64,000 bases of DNA from Clostridium sp. UBA701 (GCA_002298125.1 DBMJ01000022.1:36162-100161), one strand, 5' to 3'. Positions 53,755 through 62,631 are shown, counted from the stretch's first letter. Notes: generated by a model from the letters alone, not told the origin. Made by a program: numbers and translations.

Positions 53755-53783
53755 ATTATATGTCTTGGTTATTATGTTGTCAA
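53755..53783 (-). promoter_or_regulatory. Consensus promoter of the lysine fermentation operon
   Basis: On the minus strand TTGACA (53783-53778), 17 bp, TATAAT (53760-53755): a perfect sigma-A promoter. The transcript would carry a leader of about 450 nt. The rest of the gap 53291-53846 holds the riboswitch and terminator only. Confidence 0.85.
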
Positions 53784-53846
53784 TATTCTAATATTAGGGA
53801 GAAATTATTTCTTTTATTCTTTTGATGAATATTATTATTCATATGC

Positions 53847-54842
53847 CTATCTTACATATTCCTTTGGATTTATTGGCTCTCCATTTACTCTAACCTCAAA
53901 GTGAACATGAGGACCTGTGCTGTTTCCTGTGCTGCCAACCTCTGCAATCTTTTGTCCCTGAGTTACTGTAGTGCCTACCTTCACCAATAGCTTACTGCAG
54001 TGGCCATATATGCTTTCCATGCCATCGCTGTGGTGAACTTTTATCATGTTGCCATAGCCATTTTCCCAGCCTGCAAACACCACCACCCCTGTCTTAAAGG
54101 CATATATGGGATCTCCCACATTTCCTGCTATGTCTATTCCCTCATGCATGCGTCCCCAGCGCATACCAAAGGGTGAGGTTATGCTTCCCCTAGAAGGCCT
54201 TACAAAGGCAGCACTTGCTTCATTGACCTTTGTACCCTTTAACACTACTGTATTTACGGGCTTTACGGTTATTTTTTCACCAAGCTCCTCCAAAGTTATC
54301 ACCTTGGCATTTTCCACCTGAAGCAGCTTAGTTGCAGCTTTTTCACCCTTTTTACCTGCCTCTTGAACCTTGCTTTCTCCCTCTGCAAGCTCCTCAGACC
54401 ATTTGATTTCAGTAGCAGGCTCTACCTCCATTTTATTTACGCTCTCCCCGCTGAAGGCTACAACTATAAGAGGCTTATGTTCTTTATTTTGAGACACTAT
54501 ATAGGATACAACCTCTTCAGGGGACTGTACCTCGCTGCTATTTACAGTCTTAGTAATGGCACTAAGCTTATTCTTTATTATGCAGTCTTTAATGTTTAAA
54601 AGCCCACTATTTTTCATATAATATTCTTTAATTTGCTCCACCACTTTTGATACTTCTTCTGCACTTTGAACCACCGCAATTTTATTTCCATCACTATATA
54701 GCTCTGCAGCGGTAACTGTCCTATTGTCAACCACACTTACTTCACAGGAATCAGGCTTACTGTATGAGTAAATTACATAACAGCAAAGAATAGTGCAGAT
54801 AATTACTACAGCATAGTGGATTTTGTTTCTATAATTTACCAA
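53847..54842 (-). CDS. M23 endopeptidase with G5 domain
   Basis: A 331-residue membrane-anchored peptidoglycan hydrolase. One N-terminal helix (AVVIICTILCCYVIY) is followed by a helical region, a G5-like domain (VEPATEIKWSEELAEGESKV...) and an M23 domain with zinc ligands in MHEGIDIAG and GPHVHFEV. FAGWENGYGNMIKVHH and IYGHCSKLLV are further M23 hallmarks. I start it at the TTG at 54842, six bases after AAAGGAGGT. The ATG at 54860 would put that ribosome binding site inside the coding sequence. Confidence 0.9.
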   Translation of the reverse strand: MVNYRNKIHYAVVIICTILCCYVIYSYSKPDSCEVSVVDNRTVTAAELYSDGNKIAVVQSAEEVSKVVEQIKEYYMKNSGLLNIKDCIIKNKLSAITKTVNSSEVQSPEEVVSYIVSQNKEHKPLIVVAFSGESVNKMEVEPATEIKWSEELAEGESKVQEAGKKGEKAATKLLQVENAKVITLEELGEKITVKPVNTVVLKGTKVNEASAAFVRPSRGSITSPFGMRWGRMHEGIDIAGNVGDPIYAFKTGVVVFAGWENGYGNMIKVHHSDGMESIYGHCSKLLVKVGTTVTQGQKIAEVGSTGNSTGPHVHFEVRVNGEPINPKEYVR

Positions 54843-54959
54843 AACCTTACCTCCTTTCATACCTTTACTAATATTCCCACTAAATTAAAAATTATAATCC
54901 AATATTACCCAAATGCTTGCCCTTTTACCTTAATAGAAATTTCAAGCACCATACTTTCA

Positions 54960-54988
54960 TTGTGGCATATAGCATATTTTGATATAAT
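54960..54988 (+). promoter_or_regulatory. Promoter of the dnaD-dnaI operon
   Basis: TTGTGG (54960-54965) and TATAAT (54983-54988) are 17 bp apart, 40 bp before the dnaD GTG start. Confidence 0.65.
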
Positions 54989-55028
54989 AAAGTGAAGACA
55001 ATTAACAACATAAGAAGGGTGTGATATT

Positions 55029-56006
55029 GTGAGCACTTTCATGTTTAAGGGTTATAAAAAAGATTACATACCAGTTAGCAGTGTATTTATTGATAGATAT
55101 ATGCCTAAGGCAAGAGGAGAATATGTTAAGGTCTATCTCACCGGTCTGAAATACTGTATCAGTGGTGAACCTGGAGTAAATTCCTCCATGCTTGCCTCCA
55201 CTTTAAATTTGCTTGAAACTGATGTGCATAATGCGTGGAACTTCTGGCAGGAGGAGGGTGTAGTGCGCCTTGTTCCTCTAGATAACATGAATAACTTTAC
55301 TGTAGAATTTTTAGAGCTAAAGGATATAGAGGATTCTACCGTTGATGAAGTTCATATATTACAGGAGCTTTCAAATAGCTCTGTAAAGGATATGCTTCAA
55401 GACATAGAGCGTATGCTGGCTCGTCCTCTGTCCACCAAGGAGATATCACTATATCTTTCTTGGCAGAAGGATTTCGGGTTTTCTCCTGAGCTCATACTTA
55501 TGATAATTCAGTACTGTCTCTCTAAGGGTAAAACTGATTCTCGCTATGCTGAAAAGGTAGCTATTAATTGGCATGATTCAAAGATTAAAACCATAGAGGA
55601 AGCTCAAGTCTATATTAAAAAGCATGAGGACAGATGGGTTAGCATAAGGAAAATATTAAATTACCTTGGAATGAAGGATGCAGAGGTAATGAAGCCTCAA
55701 GAGGACATGCTAGATAAGTGGCTTAACCTTTATAAAATGCCCTTAGAGGTAATTTATAAGGCCTGTGATATATGCTTTGAACGGCTTGGAAGGCCTGAAT
55801 TTAAATATATAGATGCCATACTTGCAAGCTGGTATAAGGAGGGAATCAAATCTCTTGAGGATGTAGCAAAAAGGGATATCAAAAAGCCTCCTATAAAGAA
55901 GGGTGTAAGTAAGAGCGGCAAGGATAACTTTAACAACTATGAACAGCGAAGCTATGACTATGAGGATTTGGAAAAGAAGCTGTTAGGGTGGGATAATAAT
56001 GATTAA
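55029..56006 (+). CDS. dnaD: DnaD domain replication protein
   Basis: A 325-residue protein with an N-terminal winged-helix part (FIDRYMPKARGEYVKVYLTGL...) and C-terminal DnaD/DnaB domains (SLYLSWQKDFGFSPELILMIIQYC, then WLNLYKMPLEVIYKACDI). DnaD helps load the replicative helicase at oriC and at restart sites. GTG start after GAAGGGTGTG. It overlaps the loader gene by 8 bp. Confidence 0.9.
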   Translation: MSTFMFKGYKKDYIPVSSVFIDRYMPKARGEYVKVYLTGLKYCISGEPGVNSSMLASTLNLLETDVHNAWNFWQEEGVVRLVPLDNMNNFTVEFLELKDIEDSTVDEVHILQELSNSSVKDMLQDIERMLARPLSTKEISLYLSWQKDFGFSPELILMIIQYCLSKGKTDSRYAEKVAINWHDSKIKTIEEAQVYIKKHEDRWVSIRKILNYLGMKDAEVMKPQEDMLDKWLNLYKMPLEVIYKACDICFERLGRPEFKYIDAILASWYKEGIKSLEDVAKRDIKKPPIKKGVSKSGKDNFNNYEQRSYDYEDLEKKLLGWDNND

Positions 56007-56982
56007 GGAATATGAGGAAAAGGTGATAAAACACTATGAATACTTGCGCCAGGAGGAGACTAATGCCCTGGCAAAGAGGAGAGCGGAGATAGAAAAAAAA
56101 CTCCCCTGGATTTTGGAGCTTGAAAAAAGAATTGGAAAGCTTTGTGTGGATATGTCACTACAGCTTCTACGGCCTATGGAAGACAAGGAAAAATTCCTTG
56201 AGGAAAGGCGAAAGGAAATTACTGTTTTAAGAGCCAAAATGGGTGAAGGTCTATGTTCTTCTGGTTATGAGGTGGATTATCTCACACATAGATATAACTG
56301 CATTCACTGCAAGGACACTGGCTATGTTGGAAGTGTTCGCTGCAGCTGCTTTAAAAAGCAGCTTGTCAGAATCTACTTTGAGGGCTCCCCTCTTAAGCCC
56401 CTGCTTAAGATAAACAATTTTGACACCTTTAATCTAGAATACTTTTCTACAAGAAGAGACGGAGAAAAGGAAAGTGCAAGAAAAAATATGGACAGAAACG
56501 TAAGCCTTGCTTGGAGCTTTATAAATACCTTTAATGAACCAGGCTCCAACCTGCTGTTCTATGGAAACAGTGGCACTGGCAAAACCTTTCTCTCCTATTG
56601 CATCGCCAAGGAGCTTCTAGATAAGGGGTACCTAGTGGTATATAAGACCTCTGATGAGCTTCTAAAGGATTTAAAACAAATTAGGTTTAATGATGGAGAA
56701 GCATTAGAAGAGCTCCTTTTACAGTGCGACCTTCTCATCATTGATGATTTAGGCACCGAGCCCATAAATGATTTTTCTAAAACTGAATTGTTTAATCTTT
56801 TAAATAAAAGACTGCTTGGCAGCAAAAAGATGATTGTATCTACAAATCATACTCTAGAGACCCTTTCTCTAACCTACTCCGAGAGAATAACCTCCCGACT
56901 TTTCGGGAACTTTACTCTCTTAAAGTTTTTTGGAGATGACATAAGAGTAAAACTCAATCTAAGTAAGACAAAACAACTATAG
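55999..56982 (+). CDS. dnaI: DnaI/DnaC-like helicase loader ATPase
   Basis: A 327-residue AAA+ ATPase. An N-terminal part has a CIHCKDTGYVGSVRCSC zinc-binding site. The ATPase shows Walker A YGNSGTGKTFLSYC, Walker B LLIIDDLGTEP and sensor VSTNHTLETLS with an Arg finger ERITSRLFG. It loads DnaC/DnaB-type helicase on DNA together with DnaD, encoded just upstream. Confidence 0.92.
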   Translation: MIKEYEEKVIKHYEYLRQEETNALAKRRAEIEKKLPWILELEKRIGKLCVDMSLQLLRPMEDKEKFLEERRKEITVLRAKMGEGLCSSGYEVDYLTHRYNCIHCKDTGYVGSVRCSCFKKQLVRIYFEGSPLKPLLKINNFDTFNLEYFSTRRDGEKESARKNMDRNVSLAWSFINTFNEPGSNLLFYGNSGTGKTFLSYCIAKELLDKGYLVVYKTSDELLKDLKQIRFNDGEALEELLLQCDLLIIDDLGTEPINDFSKTELFNLLNKRLLGSKKMIVSTNHTLETLSLTYSERITSRLFGNFTLLKFFGDDIRVKLNLSKTKQL

Positions 56983-57008
56983 CTTTAAATTTTTCTGGAG
57001 GTGAAACA

Positions 57009-58253
57009 ATGAAAAGTGAATTTTTTATTAAAAACAGAGAAAAGCTAGTGGAGCAAATGAAGGATGATTCCCTGCTGCTGATGTTTGCAGGAGAAGCACC
57101 TAAAAAAACTGCAGATGAGAGTTATCCCTTTACTCCAAACAGAAATTTCTATTATCTCACAGGTATAGCAGAGGAAAAAATTGTGCTCATGATCACAAAG
57201 CACAGAGGCGCTATAGAGGAAAAACTATATATACAGGCTCCTGACCCCATAATGGAAAAGTGGGTTGGAAAGACCATCAGCAGTGAAGCTGCCAAGTCTA
57301 TCTCCGGCATAGAAAAGGTTGAATACTTAAGCTCCCTAGAGAGATTTATCCACAGATGTGTTTCCCTTATGGATGTAAATAATATCTATTTGGACCTGGA
57401 AAGAGATAACTGGGAGCAGAGTACCACCGCTGTTGAAGATTTTGCCAAAACTCTTCGAAAAAAATATCCTCAAATATTAATTCACAACGTCTTCAATCTA
57501 ATAAGTGGTTTTAGACTTGTTAAGGCTAAGGAAGAGGTAGAAGAGATTAAAGCTGCCATAGATATAACTGTGGAGGCAGTGCAGTCTCTTATGAAAAATG
57601 CTAGACCAGAGATGATGGAATATGAGCTGGAGGCTTACTTCGACTTTACCTGTAAAAAAAGAGGAGTTAAGGACCTTGCCTTTAAGACTATAGCAGCTTC
57701 TGGAGAAAATGCTGCAGTGCTTCATTACTCCTCAAACAATTGCAAAATAAAGGATGGAGACCTAATATTATTTGATCTTGGTGCTCAGCTTAACTATTAT
57801 AATGCAGATATAACCCGAACCTTCCCTGCAAATGGTAAATTTACAGACAGGCAAAAGCAGGTTTACAATGCAGTTTTAAGAGTAAACGAAAAGATAATAG
57901 AGGCAATTAAGCCTGGAGTTAAATATCTAGAGATAAATAAGCTAGCCACAGAGCTTATAGCAGAAGAATGTATAGACTTAGGTCTTATTGTGGACAAGGA
58001 AGAGGTTTCAAACTACTATTTCCACAGTATTGGTCACAGCTTAGGGCTTGATACCCATGATGTAGGAAAAGGGGACCTTCTCTTTGAACCCGGTATGGTG
58101 TGGACAGTAGAACCTGGTATTTACATCCCTGAGGAGGCCATAGGCGTTCGTATAGAGGATGACATAGTGGTAACTGAGGACGGCTGTGAGGTGCTTACAA
58201 AGGAGCTTGTAAAATCCGTAGAGGACATAGAAGCCTTTATGAGCGACAGATAA
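57009..58253 (+). CDS. Xaa-Pro aminopeptidase (M24)
   Basis: A 414-residue metallopeptidase that removes N-terminal residues before proline. An N-terminal creatinase-like domain (to about residue 175) precedes the pita-bread domain with metal ligands in LILFDLGAQLNYYNADITRTFP, SIGHSLGLDTHD, TVEPGIYIP and RIEDDIVVT. The ATG follows TGGAGGTG. It is probably co-transcribed with dnaI, which ends 26 bp upstream. Confidence 0.92.
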   Translation: MKSEFFIKNREKLVEQMKDDSLLLMFAGEAPKKTADESYPFTPNRNFYYLTGIAEEKIVLMITKHRGAIEEKLYIQAPDPIMEKWVGKTISSEAAKSISGIEKVEYLSSLERFIHRCVSLMDVNNIYLDLERDNWEQSTTAVEDFAKTLRKKYPQILIHNVFNLISGFRLVKAKEEVEEIKAAIDITVEAVQSLMKNARPEMMEYELEAYFDFTCKKRGVKDLAFKTIAASGENAAVLHYSSNNCKIKDGDLILFDLGAQLNYYNADITRTFPANGKFTDRQKQVYNAVLRVNEKIIEAIKPGVKYLEINKLATELIAEECIDLGLIVDKEEVSNYYFHSIGHSLGLDTHDVGKGDLLFEPGMVWTVEPGIYIPEEAIGVRIEDDIVVTEDGCEVLTKELVKSVEDIEAFMSDR

Positions 58254-58312
58254 TAGAATAAACCTGTAGCATTCTGATGATTTGAAAGTAAACAGATATC
58301 TTTAGATAAAAG

Positions 58313-58365
58313 GCAGTGCAATAAGGAAAACTTAAAGGAAACCAGAGGAATTTATTATTGCACTG
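58313..58365. repeat. 12-bp perfect inverted repeat
   Basis: GCAGTGCAATAA (58313-58324) and TTATTGCACTGC (58354-58365) are perfectly inverted around a 29-nt loop. There is no U-tract behind it. It could be a small mobile remnant or an RNA structure. The rest of the gap 58254-58503 shows no gene. Confidence 0.6.
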
Positions 58366-58503
58366 CGTATTCTGAAGCAAGACTTCTGATGCTATCTATT
58401 ACTTAAGAGGAGGATGTAAAATCGCCACTTTTGGTACTGGATTTTCAATTACATAAGTAATGTATGATAAAGTAAATATTATCTATATAATAGGAGGCGT
58501 GCT

Positions 58504-59037
58504 GTGGAAAATAGGCTATCTTTACATATACCATCTTTCGATGAATTGGGATACAGACAGAGTATATTAAATCAAGCTGATACTATGTCTTATAATAAGG
58601 GTTATAAGCTTGGTTTTGATGATTATGACAATGAAACAGGCTGTATTCATTTCAGAAAGGAAAACTGGTATGATTGGTATCAAAGGTGGATTTCCAATGA
58701 GCCACAGCGATATTACGCATACCTTTTGAGAACAGATAATGAGTGTTTTGTAGGTGAGGTCAGCTTTCATTACGACAAAAATAGTAATGCCCATTGCATT
58801 GGTATTGTAGTTGAAGCACAATTTAGAGGTAAAGGTTTTTGTGCAGAAGGCTTGCTATTGTTGGCTGAGAAAGCCTTTGTGGATTTAAACGTTAAAAAAT
58901 TAAGAAATGATATTCCTATAGAGCGAGTATCTGCAATTGCAGGTCATAAAAAAGCTGGATTTAAGGAAATTGATTTTGCTAATGGTAATTGCATTTTAGA
59001 ATTATCCCAAGCCGAATATTTAACAAGCAAACTATAA
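58504..59037 (+). CDS. GNAT family N-acetyltransferase
   Basis: A 177-residue acetyltransferase of the RimJ/RimL-like group. VGEVSFHYDKNSNAHCIGIVVEAQFRGKGFCAEG holds beta4 and the acetyl-CoA loop (here R-G-K-G-F/C). GTG start after TAGGAGGCGTGCT. The acceptor cannot be inferred. A terminator directly follows its stop. Confidence 0.85.
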   Translation: MENRLSLHIPSFDELGYRQSILNQADTMSYNKGYKLGFDDYDNETGCIHFRKENWYDWYQRWISNEPQRYYAYLLRTDNECFVGEVSFHYDKNSNAHCIGIVVEAQFRGKGFCAEGLLLLAEKAFVDLNVKKLRNDIPIERVSAIAGHKKAGFKEIDFANGNCILELSQAEYLTSKL

Positions 59038-59073
59038 AAAGGATGTTTCAATTGAAACATCCTTTTTTTATAA
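59036..59073 (+). terminator. Intrinsic terminator after the acetyltransferase gene
   Basis: AAGGATGTTTCAA and TTGAAACATCCTT form a perfect stem, followed by TTTTTATAAT. Confidence 0.9.
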
Positions 59074-59081
59074 TAAAGTTA

Positions 59082-59112
59082 TTGACTCTTACGCTACGTC
59101 ATAGTATATGAT
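59082..59112 (+). promoter_or_regulatory. MerR-type promoter/operator with 19-bp spacer
   Basis: TTGACT (59082-59087) and TATGAT (59107-59112) are 19 bp apart. An imperfect dyad ACTCTTACG-CTA-CGTCATAGT (59085-59105, 7 of 9 pairs) fills the spacer. This is the layout through which MerR proteins underwind and activate promoters, so the downstream gene is probably autoregulated. Confidence 0.75.
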
Positions 59113-59142
59113 GTAATTACATTAAGACGAAACGGAGGATTT

Positions 59143-59880
59143 GTGGAATTGAAGATTAACGAAGTGGCAAAATTAACAGGGGTTACTGTAAGAACACTTC
59201 ATTATTATGATGAAATCGGCCTGCTTAAACCAAGTGAGATTACCCAATCAGGTTATCGTCTGTATAATGAAGAGGCTCTTGCCACACTGCAGCAAATACT
59301 ATTTTTTAAAGAGTTGGACTTTCCCTTAGATCAGATTAAAGATATTGTGACAAGCCCTGCTTTTGATAAAGCAGAGGCACTTAAAAATCACAGAGAGCTG
59401 CTTGTTAAAAAGCGTCAGCGCCTTGATAAGCTAATAATTCTTGTGGACAACACAATTAAAGGAGAGGATATTATGAGTTTTAAAGAATTTGATATGTCGG
59501 ATATAGAAAAAGCCAAAAGTAAATATGCTTCCGAGGTTAAAGAGCGTTGGGGCAATTCCAAAGCTTATGCTGAGAGTGAGAAAAAAGTTAACAGTTATAA
59601 CAAAGAGCAGTGGCAGCTTATTAAAGATGAGAGCGATGATATTTGGAAAGCCTTTGCTGCAAATATGGATAAAGCCGTTGAAAGTGCTGAGGTACAGGCA
59701 CTTGTTAAACAGTGGCAAGACTTTATTACAGCACGATTTTATAACTGTACAGATGAGATATTGCAGTGTCTTGGTTTAATGTATGTGGAGGATGAGCGCT
59801 TTAAAGAAAACCTTGACAAGTATGGTGATGGCCTGGCAGAGTTTGTCTCACAGGCAATTGCAGTTTATTGTGTAAAATAG
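59143..59880 (+). CDS. TipAL-type MerR family regulator
   Basis: A 245-residue regulator. The MerR helix-turn-helix (INEVAKLTGVTVRTLHYYDEIGLLKP...GYRLYNEEALATLQQI) is followed by a dimerising helix and a C-terminal TipAS-like domain (about residues 125-245: SKYASEVKERWGNSKAYAES...). TipAS domains bind antibiotics such as thiopeptides and switch on multidrug genes. A methionine at about residue 111, inside the linker, could give a short TipAS-only form, as in Streptomyces TipAL. GTG start after GGAGGATTT. The promoter carries a MerR-type dyad. Confidence 0.88.
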   Translation: MELKINEVAKLTGVTVRTLHYYDEIGLLKPSEITQSGYRLYNEEALATLQQILFFKELDFPLDQIKDIVTSPAFDKAEALKNHRELLVKKRQRLDKLIILVDNTIKGEDIMSFKEFDMSDIEKAKSKYASEVKERWGNSKAYAESEKKVNSYNKEQWQLIKDESDDIWKAFAANMDKAVESAEVQALVKQWQDFITARFYNCTDEILQCLGLMYVEDERFKENLDKYGDGLAEFVSQAIAVYCVK

Positions 59881-60020
59881 CAGAAGGGTAAGAAGCCTAT
59901 ATATAGCACAGTTAACCTTTTACACTTAGTAATATATCCTATGTTTTCGTAAAAACCCTTTATTTTCAATTTATTATGTTATAATTATATATAAATAAGT
60001 TCGTGAATTGAGGGGGTGTT

Positions 60021-60203
60021 ATTATCCAATGCAAGATTTTTCCCGTTTTTCTCTTGCTTGCATATGCTATTATTCCATTAATAATAATTAGTAAGGCTGA
60101 AAAAAAGGTTACTAATAAAATTTTTTTAACTATTATAATCTTTGGTAAAATAGTAAGTTTCATTATTATAGGAGTTGCACTATTTTCTTTCATATTTTTA
60201 TAA
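60021..60203 (+). CDS. Possible 60-residue two-helix membrane protein with ATT start
   Basis: The frame from ATT at 60021 (after GAGGGGGTG) encodes two hydrophobic helices, FPVFLLLAYAIIPLIIIS and IFLTIIIFGKIVSFIIIGVALF, joined by KAEKKVTNK. No ATG, GTG or TTG precedes it in frame, and a TGA lies just upstream. It could use a rare ATT/ATC start or be a decayed gene. Otherwise the gap 59881-60320 is AT-rich, with a TATAAT at 60255-60260 in front of the next gene. Confidence 0.4.
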   Translation: MIQCKIFPVFLLLAYAIIPLIIISKAEKKVTNKIFLTIIIFGKIVSFIIIGVALFSFIFL

Positions 60204-60320
60204 ACATTATAAACTAAGCAAATAGGTAGCCAACGCTTTTTCTCCAATATATGGTATAATTAATTATGGTTAACATTTTTATTTTATTGTATATATTATA
60301 GCAATAAGGAGGTTTAGGAA

Positions 60321-60797
60321 TTGAAAATCAGTAAAATAATTGCTCTGTTTGTATGTGGATTAGTTTTATTGAATTGTATGGGCTGCAGTAAAACAAATGA
60401 AAAAAGCATAGATAATTCTAATACTAATTCAGAAAGCCAAGCTGCTGAAGAATATAAGCTTAAGCCAAATCTAACTTTTTACGTTCTTAAGGATGAATAT
60501 CTTGAAAATAATGATGTAAACAATCCAAACATAAGCCAATTAATAAGAATATTCATCTGTTATGATGGAGTGAAAAATAGCATATACCCTGATACAGTAT
60601 CACTGGCTTTAGATAAAGTGAATACCATAGAAGAATTTAAAATGAAATTAATTTCAGATAGTCCAAAGGCTCTTAAGCTACCTCCGAAAACCATTGTAAG
60701 TAATAAGGTTTTAAACCAATGGAAATCACAGAATTATGATGATTCAAACAGTTATTCTGATGAATCACCTAAAGGCTTAACCTACTCTAAAATATAG
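60321..60797 (+). CDS. Small lipoprotein of unknown function
   Basis: A 158-residue protein with a lipoprotein signal (IIALFVCGLVLLNCMGC, lipobox NCMGC), a Ser/Asn-rich linker and a ~110-residue domain beginning YKLKPNLTFYVLKDEYLENND. TTG start after AAGGAGGTTTAGGA. No family is recognised. It is followed by a second lipoprotein gene 59 bp away, perhaps in the same transcript. Confidence 0.7.
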   Translation: MKISKIIALFVCGLVLLNCMGCSKTNEKSIDNSNTNSESQAAEEYKLKPNLTFYVLKDEYLENNDVNNPNISQLIRIFICYDGVKNSIYPDTVSLALDKVNTIEEFKMKLISDSPKALKLPPKTIVSNKVLNQWKSQNYDDSNSYSDESPKGLTYSKI

Positions 60798-60856
60798 TAG
60801 TTCTTAAGCTTCCTATAAAAATACCATTTATCTATTATTAAATTTGGGAGGAATTT

Positions 60857-61378
60857 ATGAGGAAAAAGGTTGTTAATGGTTTATTTTATTGTATTGTTTT
60901 TGTGATGGCATTCATGCTTATGGAAGGCTGTACCATAGAAAATAACAATTCACCCACAGTGGATAAAAACCAAATTCAAACTGTAAAATCTAATAATTCC
61001 ATATCCAATGATGAAGGCAAAGACAGCTCTTTAGACCAAAGTATTGTAGAAAGAGTTGAAGTTAGTAGATTGAAAAATGGGCAGTTAAGAGAAGTAATTG
61101 AGGATAAAGAAGAAACACTTGAAAATGGAGTGTATGGTTGCATTAGCAAGTCTGAAGGTAATTACTATATTCTTATTAATGGCGTTGATTACGGGTATTC
61201 AAATATTTCTTATAGAATAAAGGATAGAGTATTATTTATCAAGTATAATACACAGTGTGAAAATGGCTTAAGAGTTAAGGAGCTTTTTTTGATAAAAGCT
61301 AACAATGCAGAAACCTTCGATAAGGTTGAATTAGTTAATAATGGTAATAAAGAAACATTTCACATGTTATTTCAATAG
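60857..61378 (+). CDS. Small lipoprotein of unknown function
   Basis: A 173-residue protein with a lipoprotein signal (GLFYCIVFVMAFMLMEGC, lipobox LMEGC), an Asn/Ser-rich linker and a C-terminal ~100-residue beta-rich domain (GVYGCISKSEGNYYILINGVDYGYSN). The ATG follows GGGAGGAATTT. I recognise no family. Confidence 0.7.
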   Translation: MRKKVVNGLFYCIVFVMAFMLMEGCTIENNNSPTVDKNQIQTVKSNNSISNDEGKDSSLDQSIVERVEVSRLKNGQLREVIEDKEETLENGVYGCISKSEGNYYILINGVDYGYSNISYRIKDRVLFIKYNTQCENGLRVKELFLIKANNAETFDKVELVNNGNKETFHMLFQ

Positions 61379-61491
61379 CAATTTGCTTGAGCGTAAAAAA
61401 TGTTGAACCTTTACAATCTAATATATGGGTTGACTAAAGATATTATTATATTAGTTAACGTTTAATAATAAACCAAAATGGGGGGAATATA

Positions 61492-61941
61492 ATGAAAGTT
61501 TTTCCATTTATAAAATCTCGTTTGTTTTTTATATTATTACTAGCTTTTATAATTGTGGTTTTTTTAGGATTTACTATAATTAGTGCCATGTCTAATGAAA
61601 AGAAGCAATTAAGCAGCTCTCAAATCGACAAGGTAAACTCAAATTTAAAAATAATTACATCCACACCAACAATGTCCTCAAGCCCCTATACCCTGATAGA
61701 GGCTCATAAAAAACAATATGATGAAATTGTGCAGATGGGTAAACCTGTTGTAAATTACTTTATTGAGGAATATAAAAAAGGTAATATAGATGGCCTTAAT
61801 GCATGGATAACAGCCTGGATATGCAATGAAATCCTTGGTAACAAAAACCCAATAAAAATTTGGTCTGAAGATCATAAAAATGGTTGGAGTTCAGGTGGAG
61901 ACTGGTATGAGAAGTATATGGAAATTAAGAAAATAAAATAG
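61492..61941 (+). CDS. Membrane-anchored protein of unknown function
   Basis: A 149-residue protein with one N-terminal helix (FILLLAFIIVVFLGFTIISA), a Ser/Thr-rich linker and a ~90-residue helical domain (IEAHKKQYDEIVQMGKPVVNYFIEEYKKGN...). The ATG follows a GGGGGAATATA site. Similar HEAT-like domains appear in uncharacterised Firmicutes proteins, but I cannot name one. Confidence 0.65.
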   Translation: MKVFPFIKSRLFFILLLAFIIVVFLGFTIISAMSNEKKQLSSSQIDKVNSNLKIITSTPTMSSSPYTLIEAHKKQYDEIVQMGKPVVNYFIEEYKKGNIDGLNAWITAWICNEILGNKNPIKIWSEDHKNGWSSGGDWYEKYMEIKKIK

Positions 61942-61972
61942 CTTAAGTATTGATAATTGATCTCTTTATACA

Positions 61973-62200
61973 TTGAGGGAGTGTAATTTCACGAATGCTT
62001 TACTAAAAGAAGAAGTAATATCTCATGGAGACAGAATACAGATTATTCCTGTTGAACATCTTTTAGATCTTAAGGAAGAAAACAAAAAGTATGCTAAACT
62101 TCATGTAAGCATACTTTTTTATTTGGTAAATATTGCTTATTATATTGACTGCTCGGCAATAGAATTATTGTGTTTCTTATCAAGCCAATATCTAAGTTGA
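61973..62200 (+). pseudogene. Gene remnant
   Basis: The readable segment NALLKEEVISHGDRIQIIPVEHLLDLKEENKKY looks like the C-terminal end of a soluble protein, but no start or upstream body is present. An intrinsic terminator interrupts its downstream frame. The parent family is not recognised. Confidence 0.4.
62084..62123 (+). terminator. Intrinsic terminator
   Basis: AAAAGTATGCT and AGCATACTTTT form a perfect stem, followed by TTATTT. It marks where the remnant gene's transcript ended. Confidence 0.8.
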
Positions 62201-62631
62201 AACACACCTAGTATAATCATAACCAGAGATATTGATAAGAATGAGTTTCCTATACCAATTATGTCGTAAAGGGGACTTGCAATTAGTAAGCCTAATATTG
62301 CAAATAATGTTACTAGTATCTTATAAAAGGAGAACACCCTCCCTATATAATTTTTCGGAATGTTATTTTGGATTATGGTGCTTGAATAAGTTCCTTGTAT
62401 ATTTTGAGTTGCTCCTAAAACAATTAAAATAATAAATGTTACTATAAAATTGTGTGAATAGCCAAACAAGGTATAGCCTATGGCAATTACTATGGAGGAT
62501 ATGGTAAATATCACTGCATGGTTTCGTCTTGCTAATGCTTTAATTATTAATGGAACGGAAAGTCCACCAATGGTTAATAGGGCAAAATTTTTGTTCTTAA
62601 ATAAGTCCTTATACAAAGCATCATCCCCCAA
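62140..62631 (-). pseudogene. MFS transporter with a large internal deletion
   Basis: A 163-residue frame whose first ~22 residues (LYKDLFKNKNFALLTIGG) are a typical MFS N-terminus before TM1. It then joins PLIIKALARRNHAVIFTISSIVI, which resembles the loop and TM8-9 of the C-terminal half. About 200 residues of the expected ~400 are missing without a frameshift. The product would have about five spans and is unlikely to transport. Confidence 0.65.
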
